Below, one piece after another: positions 35,123 to 46,983 of a DNA stretch of 64,000 nt (position 1 is the first letter of the stretch; each line of letters starts with the position of its first letter). A program made the translations under genes and the position numbers. Below the pieces are notes generated by a model. That model had not been told where the DNA came from. It was given only the letters and a program-made list of their open reading frames with translations, and ran no database searches. This DNA comes from Daucus carota subsp. sativus (taxonomy: Eukaryota > Streptophyta > Magnoliopsida > Apiales > Apiaceae), in assembly GCF_001625215.2 (NCBI RefSeq), contig NC_030383.2, positions 62,362,949-62,426,948 on the forward strand. The letters run 5' to 3'.

Positions 35123-35845
35123 TAGGGGTGAGCATTCGGTTCGGGTATCCATATACCGAATGGATATATCCGAAATATTTTGGTTCGGATATCGAACCGA
35201 TAAAATATAATTCGGTATATGGAATGTTTTTAGATAATTTCGGAATTTCGGTTTTTTAAAACGGACTTTTGGATTTATCCGAATTAATCAAAAATCCAAA
35301 ATTTTGTAATAAATATCTTTTATACTATTTTCATCTACTAATTTATATAGTTATGTTGTAACTTATCCTTTATGTTTTTTTGAAACATAATAAACAATAT
35401 CAAATTTCAAACATTATCTATGTGTATGTTTATCATTTGGTTGTCTCTAATAAGCTATGATTTATCAATTTATTTCTCTAAGATAAATTATGATTTGCAC
35501 TTTGTTTTATTTAAATAAATGGTGCCTTATGTTCCTGTAGTTTGACTAGTTAATATGGTCTAGAATGAATATTATAATTTCATTTTAAGAATTTTATTTT
35601 CTTTTTAATTTTGTTATATACATGCAGTTTGTGTTATATGCACAATTAAGGTTGTGTTATATGATACTTTTTGTTGTTTGGTTTTTTGGAAAGTTTGGAA
35701 TCCGATCCGGATTAATATTAATGGTTAGGTTTCCATCCGAAATTAATTCGGTTCGGTATTTGGAAATGAAATTTCACATTTTTAGAAATTTGGATATCCA
35801 AAATAATTTCGGTTCGGTAACCAAATTTCCGAATACTCACCCCTA
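35123..35845. mobile_element. hAT-type non-autonomous element
   Basis: 723 bp with terminal inverted repeats TAGGGGTGAGCATTCGG and CCGAATACTCACCCCTA and a perfect 8-bp target duplication, GAAGTAAT (35115-35122, 35846-35853). Sub-terminal TTCGGTTCGGT/ATCCGAA motifs are repeated. No transposase frame. Confidence 0.85.
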
Positions 35846-36299
35846 GAAGTAATGTGTCCCATTTTGTGATGATATAGGTCATGACGTTAATATTAAGAGA
35901 ACAAGTCAAAATAAAATAAAATTCAAAATTAAGGAAGAATGATATAATACAATCTGAGGGATGAAATTTGGTCTAAAAAGTTGTAAATTTCTATGAAATA
36001 AAATAGATATATATATTTATTATAAAATTTTATATCATATACAACACTAGTTTTTATATACTTTCATTATGTAATCTTCGTATCGGATCTCAAATATAGT
36101 TTTGAAAATGTGAATTCTAAATATATTTTAGAAGAAAATTATTTAACCTTTTGACTAGATATTCTGTCAAAGTTCCCAAAAAAGCTAAATAAGAAAAATC
36201 TGTTTTATCTTGTCTGGCCAAAATTTATGTCAACCACAAACTCCGAAATTGGACAATTCAACGCAGAATAAATTAAATTTGCATTTTGCAATTTTGCTC

Positions 36300-37293
36300 G
36301 TGGCGGAACCAGATGGGGCTAGGGGATGCTAGAGTTCCCCCTAACCTTGAAAAAACAGTGTATATTTTTTTTCAGCCCCACTGAATTATTCATGTCAATA
36401 TAATTTACGATACTTAAAACGAGTTCAAGAGATGCCCTGAGATGCCTTATAACATGTCATAAGTCATAATATAGGATATTTGATGAAAAATGTTGATCCA
36501 ACAATTTCCTGGTGATGCCTTATATCATAAGGACAATCTCTTGAAATTTTATTTATAAGGCATCTTTCTCTTTTTCTCTATCCTATATATTATAATAAAT
36601 TTTTATACATACTCTCTTTCTCTCTATGCTTTGGACTTGCTCTTAGTCTAAAGAGAGTTTGATTAACAAATACATTCAAACAGATACCCTCATAAGTCAT
36701 ATGCACACACTTGACACTACCCTAACTCAGCTTCTCACTTCGATAAATTCATTTAACCACGAATCCGTGACAACCTGCTCATCTGCTCTCCCTCCGGCGC
36801 CCGGCTCCTAGTGCCCACAGGCCTGCAACCTGCCCTCTCCGACTCTCCTTGCCTTTAGTAGGCTTAATATTTCCGGCAATGGAGTTCTTGTGGGAAGAAG
36901 GACAAACCGGATCCTTAGTAGTCCTCATCTTATCACGCCACACATGGAGATGGAGACATCTTGGAAAGAGATAGTGAATAGCCATGTCACTTGGAACTGG
37001 TTGCTTACGCTTTTTCGGAGGTCTACGACCATTATGTGGCGTAAAAAAATCGTTATTCTATAAGTCAATTTTTTTTTTGACGCCGCTACTTACTGCTTGT
37101 ATTTATGTTGATGCACTCTGAACAACGTTCTTTTTGAGGCATTTTAACCAATCAATACCTGCAACCTAGAGAGATGGTCGTCTCTCTTTGATGAATGTGG
37201 TATCGAAGTTCGTTAATCAAATTTCAACCGGTCCATTACAATCTTGCTTCCAAATTTGAGCCCCCCTAAACCTCATTCCTGGTTCCGCCACTG
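36300..37293. mobile_element. Terminal-inverted-repeat element, about 1 kb
   Basis: The left end GTGGCGGAACCAG is the inverted match of the right end CTGGTTCCGCCACTG. GCTC flanks both sides (36296-36299, 37294-37297). The interior is more GC-rich than its surroundings around 36770-37010 but shows no recognisable protein. Superfamily not assigned. Confidence 0.55.
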
Positions 37294-37484
37294 GCTCTAT
37301 ATATAAGATTTTAATTTTAATTTGTACATCCACACGGGCCACACGCACAAACATTTTGAATACACTTGGAAGCTATTGCAGACCTCGGACCGATATGACA
37401 TTTTGCATCGTACTGATACAAAACTATGATCATTTTGTTGGAATAATGTTCCACACGTAAATCGTAATCCACATAAATATAATA

Positions 37485-37766
37485 CTCCCTCCGTCCCACC
37501 CAATTGTTTACATTGGGTTTGGGCACGGAGGTTAAGAAATATGTATAAAGTAGTGAAAAAGAGGAAGAAAAGTGGGTGAAGTGGTGGGACCCATCGATTT
37601 TTAATATATAAAAGAGAGATAGTGGAGTAAAAGTAGTGTGAAAAGGAAGGAAAAGTGATAAAAGTGGTGGGACCCATTAACTATTTTGGGAAAGTTTTGT
37701 AATGTAAAGAAATGGATGGGACGTCCAAAAGAGGTAACTGTAAAGAACCTGGTGGGACGGAGGGAG
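37485..37766. mobile_element. Stowaway-like MITE
   Basis: CTCCCTCCGTCCCACC at the left and GGTGGGACGGAGGGAG at the right are perfect inverted termini, flanked by TA on both sides (37483-37484, 37767-37768). Confidence 0.85.
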
Positions 37767-37768
37767 TA

Positions 37769-38977
37769 GGACATTATAGAAGTTACTATACCGGTTTCCT
37801 GTTTACGTAATTGATAGAAACATGCTAATATATTATATAATATTTGATTTTGTGATAATAATTTATTGTAAGGTTGTTATTTTGTTTTAATATGAAAGTT
37901 TATTTTACTTTTTTTTTGTCAGGGAAAGTTTATTTTACTTAAACATGTGAGAAACCCAATTCAGTTTTCAAACTTTTTGTGAAGGTGATATATATCATAA
38001 ATTGGTTGTATGAATAAAAAAAATTTAGATAATTATTTCCAAATTTTCTAATACTGTTATGTTTTATTCTTGCAAATGTACTTTTGCTTTTTAATACTGC
38101 AAGGCTAGAGCTTAATTGTATAATTTATTATAAAAACATGTCACATATTATAATTTAAAATAATATTAAAACATATACTACTGATTTATAGATATATATT
38201 ATAATAATAGATTTGCGAACTCATCCAGAATCGGTGGGAGTTGCTCGTGCTAGTTGACTTGCACGTTGGAAGAGTGCCCGTGACGTCATAGCTGATGATA
38301 TCCATCAATAACTTTACCAATAATATAATAAGACTGAGATATATAACCAAGCCACGCTTACTTATTTGACCGACCTATTTATTATTAAGTCTCAATTTAT
38401 TAAGAAACAATATATTTATGATTTGAGATATATTAATATATTAAATATAATCTCCCTATCTCAATTAAACAATAACCACATTCTTCTTATCTTCTAAACT
38501 TTATTAATATAAAAAACTGATTAATTTATGAGTCTTACGATTAAAATCTGTTCTAAAGATTTCGGGGATAAAAGAGCACCCCAACCCTACAAAATTATTT
38601 ATGTCATGTCAAAAATAAAATTTATAAATAATATATATATATTTCAACTTTCTGATGATATTTGTTAATAATCTCTATAAGCCTGTATCAAAATTTCTAT
38701 AAACATGTATCAAAATTTATATTATCATATTATAGTGAAAACAATTTGCCTGTGAGAACAATGAGTATATTCGTTCTGTATTTTAAAAAGATATAAAATA
38801 ATTATTTTGTAATTATTTAATTTTTATATGTCATATTATTTTACAGCAGAACAATAATATTCTCAATTTTTTTAATTTTCTTGAGCTGAAACGCGTTGTA
38901 CAAAGAAACCTGACCAAAGTTTTTAGGGGTCAAACCCACCAAAACCGTACCAATGTAATATCAAGTACAAATTTGGG
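37769..38977. other. AT-rich upstream region of CYP94 gene
   Basis: AT-rich spacer and presumed distal promoter. No repeat or gene recognised. Confidence 0.5.
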
Positions 38978-38985
38978 TATAAATA
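38978..38985 (+). promoter_or_regulatory. TATA box of CYP94 gene
   Basis: TATAAATA, 88 bp before the start codon at 39074, which itself has the favourable context ACCATG. Confidence 0.65.
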
Positions 38986-39073
38986 TGCAACTCTTAAGAT
39001 ATCTAATTCTAAAGTCTTCTAAAGACAACTTGCAGAACCTCATTCACATCAAATCTTATCTCAATTCTCCACC

Positions 39074-40615
39074 ATGTTAGCTGATCTTGATTTCTCAACT
39101 TCACTTCTCTATGGCCTCATCACTTTCACCACCTTGTACCTCATAAAAAACTTCACCTCAATCTACAAGGGTCTCTTTCCTTCCAAGGCAAGCAAGCTCC
39201 CTAGATCCTTTCCCATCTTTGGCTCCTACTTCACCATCCTCAAAAACCTGCACCACTTCAACAACTGGTCCAGTGAGATTGTCAACTCCCAGCCCTCCAA
39301 CACTGTCGTGTTCCATCGCGTATTAGGCCAACGACAGGTGGTCACCTCCAATCCAGCCAATGTGCAGCACATGCTGAAAACCAAGTTCAGTGTCTATCAG
39401 AAGGGCAGCTTTGGGGCCAAAATTTTGTATGACTTTTTAGGCCATGGGATTTTTAATGTCGATGGGGAGTCGTGGAAGTTTCAGAGGCAGCTCGCCAGCC
39501 ATGAATTTAATACCAAATCTTTGCGGAAATTTGTGGGGACTGTGGTGGATACTGAGCTGACAGACAGGCTTGTGCCAATTTTGAACCAGGCAGTTGAAAA
39601 TCAAGAGGTTCTTGAATTTCAGGACATTTTGCAGAGGTTTGCTTTCGACAACATATGTAGTATAGCTTTCGGGTATGATCCGGAGTATTTGTTGCCTTCT
39701 TTGCCTGAAGCAAAATTTGCAGTGGCTTTTGAGAAGGCTACTTTACTGACAAGCAAGAGGTTCAGAAAGATTTTGCCATTAGTCTGGAAAATTCAGAAGG
39801 TTTTCAATTTTGGTTCGGAGAAAGAATTGAAAGAATGTGTTGAAGTAGTCCGCGATTTTGCTAGAGAAGTCATGAGGGAGAAAAAGGAAGAATTAGAGCA
39901 AAAATCAGAGCTACAAACTGTTGATCTTCTGTCGAGGTTTTTAGCATCTGGTCATTCAGATGAGGTATTTGTTACAGATATGGTCATAAGTTTTATTCTA
40001 GCAGGCCGCGACACGACTTCAGCTGCCCTGACATGGTTCTTTTATCTCATCGCGAGGCATCCACATGTGGAGTCACAAATACTAGCTGAGATCAATGAGA
40101 AAAAATTTGAAAAAAATTCAGACACCTCAGTTTATGATGAGGTGAAAGATATGATCTATACTCATGCTGCACTTTGCGAGAGCATGAGGCTTTACCCTCC
40201 TGTCCCAACCGATGGCAAGCAAGCGACAGAAGATGATGTGCTGCCTGATGGAACAGTAGTGCACAAGGGTGACAGAGTGGTCTACCATCCTTACGCGATG
40301 GGGCGGTCTGAGAAGCTGTGGGGGAAAGATTGGGCTGTATTTAGGCCTGAGAGGTGGCTAGAAAAGGATGGTGTGACAGGGAAGTGGAGTTTTGTTGGGA
40401 GAGATCAGTATACTTACCCTGTTTTTCAAGCAGGGCCAAGAGTTTGTCTTGGTAAAGAAATGGCTTTCTTGCAGATGAAGAGGGTGGTTGCTGGAGTACT
40501 GCCAGAGTTCAGGGTGGTTCCGATGATCGAAAAGGGGAAGGAGCCTGTTTTTGTGTCATACTTGACTGCAAAAATGCAGGGTGGTTTTCCGGTGAAGATT
40601 CAACAGAGGACTTAA
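39074..40615 (+). CDS. CYP94B: Cytochrome P450, CYP94 family (B-like)
   Basis: A single-exon frame of 513 aa, the usual CYP94 length and structure. It has an N-terminal membrane anchor (residues 8-30), a Pro-rich hinge (KLPRSFPIFGSY), the I-helix motif AGRDTT (310-315), the K-helix ExxR within ESMRLYPP, FRPERW, and the heme-binding loop FQAGPRVCLG (451-460) with the thiolate ligand Cys458. All key residues are intact. CYP94 enzymes are ER-bound omega-hydroxylases; CYP94A/D act on fatty acids, while CYP94B members hydroxylate jasmonoyl-isoleucine and lower the active hormone. The phrases WKFQRQLASHEFNTKS and FDNICSIAFGYDPEYL look CYP94B-like. The substrate is inferred from family only. Confidence 0.92.
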   Translation: MLADLDFSTSLLYGLITFTTLYLIKNFTSIYKGLFPSKASKLPRSFPIFGSYFTILKNLHHFNNWSSEIVNSQPSNTVVFHRVLGQRQVVTSNPANVQHMLKTKFSVYQKGSFGAKILYDFLGHGIFNVDGESWKFQRQLASHEFNTKSLRKFVGTVVDTELTDRLVPILNQAVENQEVLEFQDILQRFAFDNICSIAFGYDPEYLLPSLPEAKFAVAFEKATLLTSKRFRKILPLVWKIQKVFNFGSEKELKECVEVVRDFAREVMREKKEELEQKSELQTVDLLSRFLASGHSDEVFVTDMVISFILAGRDTTSAALTWFFYLIARHPHVESQILAEINEKKFEKNSDTSVYDEVKDMIYTHAALCESMRLYPPVPTDGKQATEDDVLPDGTVVHKGDRVVYHPYAMGRSEKLWGKDWAVFRPERWLEKDGVTGKWSFVGRDQYTYPVFQAGPRVCLGKEMAFLQMKRVVAGVLPEFRVVPMIEKGKEPVFVSYLTAKMQGGFPVKIQQRT

Positions 40616-42415
40616 GTAGTTTTAAGTACTATCATCTTTGTAAAATTTATGTTATGTATGTAATTTTTTGATTTTCTAGCTACTTTGTTGCAATAATTTT
40701 GTGTAAATGGTATCATAAATAAACTGTTCAATTTCAACTGGAACTTTCAATCTCAGAAAGGGTCTACTGGACTAAATTATTGAGAATAAACAATGTTCAA
40801 TGTTCATGAATCTCCACTTGCTCTAGTGGTGTCCATAAAAATTGTTTGATACTTAAAAAAATTATTTAACTGGTTTGACTCGATCTCTCAACTAGTTACA
40901 AAGATATGCAAATTATAGATGGTTCTGGTGGGAATTAATGAGAGCCACCTTAGATGTATAAACAAATCGATGCTTTATATGAATGAAATTTAGAATTAAT
41001 GGTGAATCGATGCTATAGATCGAGGGCTTATTTAGGCTTGTAGCAACAGCAGATGGTCACTTGCATAATCCCTTTAGGTTCTGGAGAAAATTGTCCACCT
41101 CGGTTTTTATCAGTTAGCACCAAAATTGCTGCTCTGGTTTCGCAGAGTAGGTGGTTCTGGACACCTCGGAAGATACTGTAGTTCTCCCGAATGGTGTTAG
41201 AATATAATATGATTCTGGAATACAACTTGCGTTCAATTATAATACGAGAGAGACTTATATAGCCGACATGTAAACAATAACAGGAAACTAATCCTCCAGG
41301 CTCCAAGAAAACTAATTTATAATACACTTGATAATATTGTATATGTTAATATCGGTATCATATTATATATATTAACATCGCCGTGTTAACATCAGTTTTA
41401 CATTGCTATCACATTAAGTCTGAGGTACAAGTTCGTCAAAAAAAAGTCTGAGTACAAGCACCAGGGATGGATCCATTGAGAGTACAGACAGGTGCGTGTT
41501 AAAGTTCAGGGTTCTGAATGGAAGTGCTGAAGAGTTTGGATTCACATTTGCATGTAAAAGTTAGTAGTGTAAAGCATATAAAACAAATCTTAATTAAAAT
41601 ATTTATATTAAAATTTTAATTTTTTAGTGAAAAACCGGACTAAGTCCGGGGACTAATCTATGATATCAATATGTTGTGCTATTTGGAAAGTTGTTGTCAA
41701 CCCAAGTCTTACTTGTAAATAAGATTTATCTTAAATATAAGTGGACCGGTGTTGCACGGCCAACAAGTGGCATGAGATTTGAATATCTGATGGTAGAGCG
41801 GACAACAACGTGATGAAGTTTCAGGTATGAATAGTGCGCAAACTCCTTTAGTATGAGGCATGTTGGGGAGAAGCCCAAAAAAAAGTAAGTGCGGGTTTGG
41901 CTACGATCAGAATAGACAATATCATGCTAAGGTGGGATTTTGGAAGGAACTCAAAAACTAATCCATGTGGGCTTGGTCACAAATAGAGTGGACAATATCA
42001 TATTAATGTATTAATGAGGAGTTAATTGCATATCACTGTCTGCTATCAAATTCATACTCTGCATTGTTATCTGCATTTGATCAAATTTGAATACGAATAT
42101 AAATAACCCAAGCATTGTAACTCAGTAGCTTAATGTATAAAAAAACACAGATCACTTTTATTGCACAAGCTAATGTTGATCTGAGTACAATAATGACTTA
42201 ACTTTCTTCAGCTCTGTCATGTATCTTGTATACAAACTATAACAACAGAAATATACATTTCGACACACGGAAAAAACCAACTTACTAGTAAAAAATACTT
42301 ACAATGGTCGAAAAACAATAAAAGAATGTGCAGAAAATTAAAACCACAGAAAAGAACCCTTGAATTCCCTCCTATTTAGTCACTGTTATCTCCGCGACTC
42401 TGGTGCCACATAAAA
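40616..42415. other. Spacer, possible LTR fragment near 41.2-41.4 kb
   Basis: The CYP94 3' UTR runs to about 40750. On the minus strand, about 41392-41207 starts TGTTAACA, contains a TATATAAG motif and ends TTCTAACA, like a short Copia LTR. No 5-bp target duplication, primer-binding site or pol domain was seen. A palindrome, CCGGACTAAGTCCGG, lies near 41636. No gene recognised. Confidence 0.3.
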
Positions 42416-42416
42416 T

Positions 42417-42752
42417 TCAGCTAGCAACACCGAATTCTGACAAGGCCTGAGGGTATGCATGTCGCTGCAACGATGGAGGAAGAGCAGTAGTCCTTTTCCC
42501 TGCAAATTTCTGCCCGTTTGTCTTACACGGATTTTTGCTGCCACGGACGTAGCTGCAGCCATTCGGGCCAGGAGGCCTAACAGAGCCCTTCTGCAGAGCT
42601 TGCAGATGTAAATTATCATTAAAATTAACAAAATTCCTCGCGTTTTTCGCCAAGATTTCCTCCTCATATAAGAGCCTGCAAGCTTGATATGGTCTAACCA
42701 GAGCCAAAACAATGACAAACAGAGCCAGAAGAGCAATGCTGAAACGTGCCAT
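42417..42752 (-). CDS. Small secreted-peptide precursor, SCREW/CTNIP-like candidate
   Basis: 111 aa on the minus strand. Residues 1-24 (MARFSIALLALFVIVLALV...QA) are a clear signal peptide. An acidic/polar propeptide follows, then a compact segment at about 56-85 with GSVRPPGPNGCSYVRGSKNP and a second cysteine (Cys66, Cys76), closing NGQKFAG before a divergent tail. A Pro-Pro-Gly-Pro-Asn-x-Cys core with a second Cys ten residues on resembles what I recall of the SCREW/CTNIP phytocytokines sensed by the receptor kinase HSL3/NUT; this link is motif memory, not a search. ATG 42752 was chosen because it begins the signal peptide; an in-frame ATG at 42803 would add 17 residues that weaken it. Secreted peptide hormone is likely; the exact family is uncertain. 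Confidence 0.55.
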   Translation of the reverse strand: MARFSIALLALFVIVLALVRPYQACRLLYEEEILAKNARNFVNFNDNLHLQALQKGSVRPPGPNGCSYVRGSKNPCKTNGQKFAGKRTTALPPSLQRHAYPQALSEFGVAS

Positions 42753-42956
42753 GCAGTCTGTTGAGCAAGCAAAAAGTGTTTGAAAAATGAATGCAAAAGG
42801 CACTGATTAACAAAGAACGAGCCGAAATCACTGATCGGAACACAACCAAGACAAATTCCCGAACTATCAACTACAATCTGATTGTGGAACAAATAACAGT
42901 TAAACTTTTTAGTGTTTGATAAAATGAAATGTGGAGAATAATTTAACAAAGGTGAG

Positions 42957-42965
42957 TTATTTATA
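42957..42965 (-). promoter_or_regulatory. TATA box of peptide gene
   Basis: TATAAATAA on the minus strand, about 205 bp before the chosen start codon. Confidence 0.5.
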
Positions 42966-43379
42966 GGCTTTGCATGGGTTTGGACTGTTGACAATCGTTT
43001 GTTGAAAATGAAATGGTCTGAGATTTGACCGGTAATATAATCAACAGAGCTTTGTATTATACGTTTCGAGTCTTGAAAAAATTTGTGTGTGTTTGTCATT
43101 TGTCAATTACTGAAGTCGCCAAAGGTTATCTACTACAGAGGATTGCATTGATTTGCTTACTAATTAGTCTATTATACTGTTCGATATCTGATTAATTTCT
43201 GTTTGATATCGAATTGATCTTTTCTCCTGGAGCTTGGGGAAGGAAGTCATGTCCAATAACTAAATTATTTTTAGCATCATTTTAATATTTTATGTATATT
43301 CAGTTAAAAAATTATTGAAACAAATAAATATTTGATATTACAATAAAATCTGCATTCAATAAGAAAATTAATTTCGAGC

Positions 43380-43685
43380 TTTTATACATTTTTTTGAAAA
43401 TTGTCAATACATATTTGACATCTTTTTAATATTATCATAAAATTCGCATTAGCAATAAAAATAGTAGCAAAACAACTTCTCAGTTCTCGCCTATATTTAT
43501 GTAACAAATTAAGAGCGAAGCTCTTATATACATTTTCTCGAAACATTTAAATATTTGATATCTTTCTAATATTATTCTAAAATTCGTGTTCAGCGATAAA
43601 ATTAGTTACAAAACCACATCTCATCTATATTTATCAGATATATATTTATCAAGCAAATTAGGAGTGAAATCAAGTTTCTGAAAAA
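43380..43685 (+). repeat. Diverged tandem duplication
   Basis: Two neighbouring segments share the order ATACATTTT, TTTGAYATCTTTYTAATATTAT, AAATTCG, GCRATAAAA, CTATATTTAT. No coding content. Confidence 0.5.
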
Positions 43686-44433
43686 TAGCAAAAAAAAACC
43701 TTAACTATATAATTACAAAACTAAAACATTCTTTATATAAGCAATTCACTTCAATAATGAATGTTACACTAAAACAAGTGGTGACAAAAACAAAGTTAAA
43801 AACTTGAACTCTACTATGAAATATATGGACGACTTTACTACTACTTAAGATAATAAATTAAATAATCAATGTAATCTGTGTTCATATGATAATCAGCAAG
43901 TAGAATTCGTTTAAACAAAGTTGTCAAGCGGGAACTATAATGGTCATAAATCAAACAACGTTAGCGAGATGGCGTTTAAAGAATAAAAATTTAACTCGGC
44001 AACCTTGAATTGAACAAATCAAAGCGATGGTTGAATTAACGTATTAAAAAGTTTATTTATTATCTTTGGGTGCGGTTCAAGTTTGTGTAGTCTTTACGCG
44101 ACATGTTTTGTTCAGAGGTGTAAATAAATTTCAATTTTGTGGAGCATGTGGGATATGACTGACGAGGTCCACATCTCACGAGTCACAGCCAGGGCAGGGC
44201 AAGTTTGGCGATGAAGAAGTTAAAAAATTAAAAATAAAAATTGGGCTTTCGTGTAGAAGACACTTCAAAAAAAATTGAGAGAGAGAAATAGATTTGGAAA
44301 AACTTAATTCTCTTTTTTCTTGAAAGCAACTTAATTCTCTTTTAAAAATTCAGATTCTTGTTTACGAGCGAGAGTATAAATTCTTGGAAGTTCGTAAAGA
44401 TATACGTCTTTTGGAAAAGATGTTTAAAAATAT
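43686..44433. other. Spacer
   Basis: AT-rich; nothing recognised. Confidence 0.5.
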
Positions 44434-44917
44434 CGCTCCGTCACTCTAATTTTTTTACTGTTTTTTTATCCTGCTCAACATGTATTTTAAGGCACATATA
44501 AAACATAGTTGTATAATTTATTTTTTAAAATTTTTTTTTTTGTGTAAAAATATAAACATCAAATTTTTATTCAGAAAAAAAAAGTTCAATATAATTTATC
44601 AAACTATACTCCCTCCATCCCAAATTAGATGAGCTAGTTAACTTTGGGCATGTAACTTAAGGTGCATTGACCAATTATTTCCGAAATTTATTTTTTTAAT
44701 TTTTCTTTTGTAAACGAAAATTTCATAATTAAATTTTTATTTACAAAGATAAAATTTAAAAAATAAGTAATATAGCTATGCGGTCAATAGACTTCAAAGT
44801 GCGTGCCTGAAGTCAACGAGCTCATCTAATTTGAGATGGAAGTAGTATTTTAAAGTATTAGAATGCGTACCGAGCCCCGTCTTCCGATGTAAACAAATGA
44901 GGAGGACGGAGGGAGTA
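44434..44917. mobile_element. Stowaway-like MITE containing a second MITE
   Basis: The outer right end GAGGACGGAGGGAG (to 44917) and the CGAGC...AATGCG segment pair with a decayed left end near 44434-44510 (GCTCCGTCACTC, GCTCAACATGTATTTTAAG). Between them lies a separate element at about 44609-44842. Confidence 0.5.
44609..44842. mobile_element. Inner Stowaway-like MITE
   Basis: CTCCCTCCATCCCAAATTAG at the left and AATTTGAGATGGAAG at the right are inverted copies. GATGAGCT/AGCTCATC and GTGCATTGACC/GGTCAATAGAC also pair. A related half-element lies near 54550. Confidence 0.65.
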
Positions 44918-45007
44918 TATACTAACAAATGTGATAAAAAACAAAATGAAATGGGGTACTTTCCTGTTTAATTATTCATATAAGGTTTAACTTTAACAAA
45001 AGCTATA

Positions 45008-45241
45008 CTCCCTCTGTTTTTTTTTATATGACGCTTTGATTTTTGGCACACACTTTTAAGTGCTTTGACCGGGTAGTTAAAAATATTATTTTTTGAATTT
45101 TCTTTTTCTGAATAATAATATATAATCAAAATTTTTATTCAGAAAAAGAAAATTTAAAAAATAATATTTTTAACTACCCGGTCAAAGCATTTAAAAATGT
45201 GTGTCAAAAGTCAAAGCGTCATATAAAAAAAACAGAGGGAG
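45008..45241. mobile_element. Stowaway MITE forming a near-perfect hairpin
   Basis: 234 bp flanked by TA (45006-45007, 45242-45243). It starts CTCCCTCTGTTTTTTTTTAT and ends in its near-exact reverse complement. The arms match almost to the centre, through AGCGTCATATAA, AACTACCCGGTCAAAGCA and TTTTCTTTTTCTGAATAA. Confidence 0.85.
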
Positions 45242-46983
45242 TAGTATTTGAAGAGAGAATATTTAAATAAAAAATATAATTGACTGCACCCACAGGCAAA
45301 AACACAGGGGAGGCCCCTCCAATAATCCAGTTTGGGAAGATGAAAATACAGCTGTTCGGTGCAGACCGTGTCAGTACAGTAAAAGCAGTTAATACGTACA
45401 AGTCAAATTCATATTCATGGGTTTTACTGTCTTTTTACCTCGCTAGGAGTACATATTTGAGCTGTGTTTTTTAACTTCACAGCACTGGAGTACTGGACAT
45501 TGTCACATGCATGTCTAAGGTTGGAGACTCTCTGTGCTGCCCGTGTTGTAAGAAAAAATTCGAGATTCTTGCTTTGGTCTTAAGGAACATTAATGTGGTT
45601 CTCCGAATGTTGCAATTGTTATGAAATTCGTGCATGAAATATACCGGAGAGTAGAGGATTATCTAGTAAGGGACATGAGAAGCGCAGAGGCACATCTAGT
45701 AAGGGATATGGAAACATTTGCCCTTTAGATTTTTTGGCATTTTTTCATCATTCTTATAAAATTATAAAAATGCGCCTTAAAATATGAAAATATATAAGTG
45801 CATTTTAAAAATTTGTTTAATGTCTTCCTAACAAAATATTCTTAGATCCGCTCCGACGCGCAATATTAACATGCGTATTGAGTCTATCATATTTAAAGAA
45901 CCTAGGAAGATGGTGAAGTATATGTTACTCGAAATATTTTGAAATCGTGTTTGATCTTGTGAAGTAATTTAACATATATTTAACACGTTTGTTGTTTGGA
46001 TAAAAATAAAAATAAGATTCCTTACGAGAAATATGGTCTTGAAATATGGTCTTGTGAACTAAGTTTATGAAACATATTATTATCGAAAATGTGACGAAAA
46101 CTAGAAATTCAAATTGATAAGTTCAAAAAAAAAAAAAAAATTCAAATCGATTACAATTTAAATTTAAATTAAGAACGAAATATATTATCAAATTTCCGAT
46201 CTAATCCGTATCAGGTCCGATTAAATTTTCCAAATCTCGTAATGTGACAATGTTGGGGAAGACAAGATAATCATCTTGACATGTTTATTTTGTCCTTGCG
46301 AAAGTAAAACTTGCACTCTAGGATTTCTTAGCTCCCCAAGATCCGACAGATATTAAAATTGCACTGCAAGCATATAAAAGGAAAAACAAGTAGGCCTAGT
46401 TTTGTACTCCTGCATAATCTATAGCCTGGTGTGTTTAAAACATTTTATGCCACTTTTAAATGCACTTCAAAGATCCTCAACTTCAGAAAATAACATAAAA
46501 CTTTTCATGAGTGTGTTTTATAAGTGCAGGGATATCCGTAAACGACAGTTACAACATATCATATATTATCTTGTATATTCTAATATCCATTTATTAAGGA
46601 TCATGAGTTTTCCTACAAAATTTTATCAAGAATCTCGTCCTTAACATATGTATGTTATTAAAATAATTTAGAGAGAGAAATGTGGAAATAAACAGTAAAA
46701 TTCTATTTATACAAGTTGAAAGTATATACACGAAAAATCTAATCCACCCTTAACTCTAACTAACTCTACTTAGCTGTGCAAGATGATATAAGTTTAATAA
46801 ATAAGTTTAATGCGAGAAAAAGCGCAGAATAGTTTAAACTTAAATTTTCAATATATACACGAAAGTGTTACAATATCATTCAACAATAAAAATAATTTCA
46901 TCCTAAATTTTTTATGTCCGACATTTTTCTTCCGCCAAGTCTATAATTATTCGTATATTTCTGGATCATGCTAGTAGCAAAAT

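Noticed and set aside
36779-36985. Minus-strand Arg/Lys-rich frame inside the 1-kb inverted-repeat element
   Set aside because: No transposase or other domain; it is probably only more GC-rich transposon interior.
41028-41327. 99-codon minus-strand frame near a possible Copia LTR
   Set aside because: No gag, protease or other domain recognised, and it overlaps the LTR-like segment. Kept only as a low-confidence note in the spacer entry.
42386-43099. 237-codon minus-strand frame overlapping the peptide gene
   Set aside because: It is out of frame with the signal peptide and cysteine core, and its extra length comes from untranslated leader sequence.
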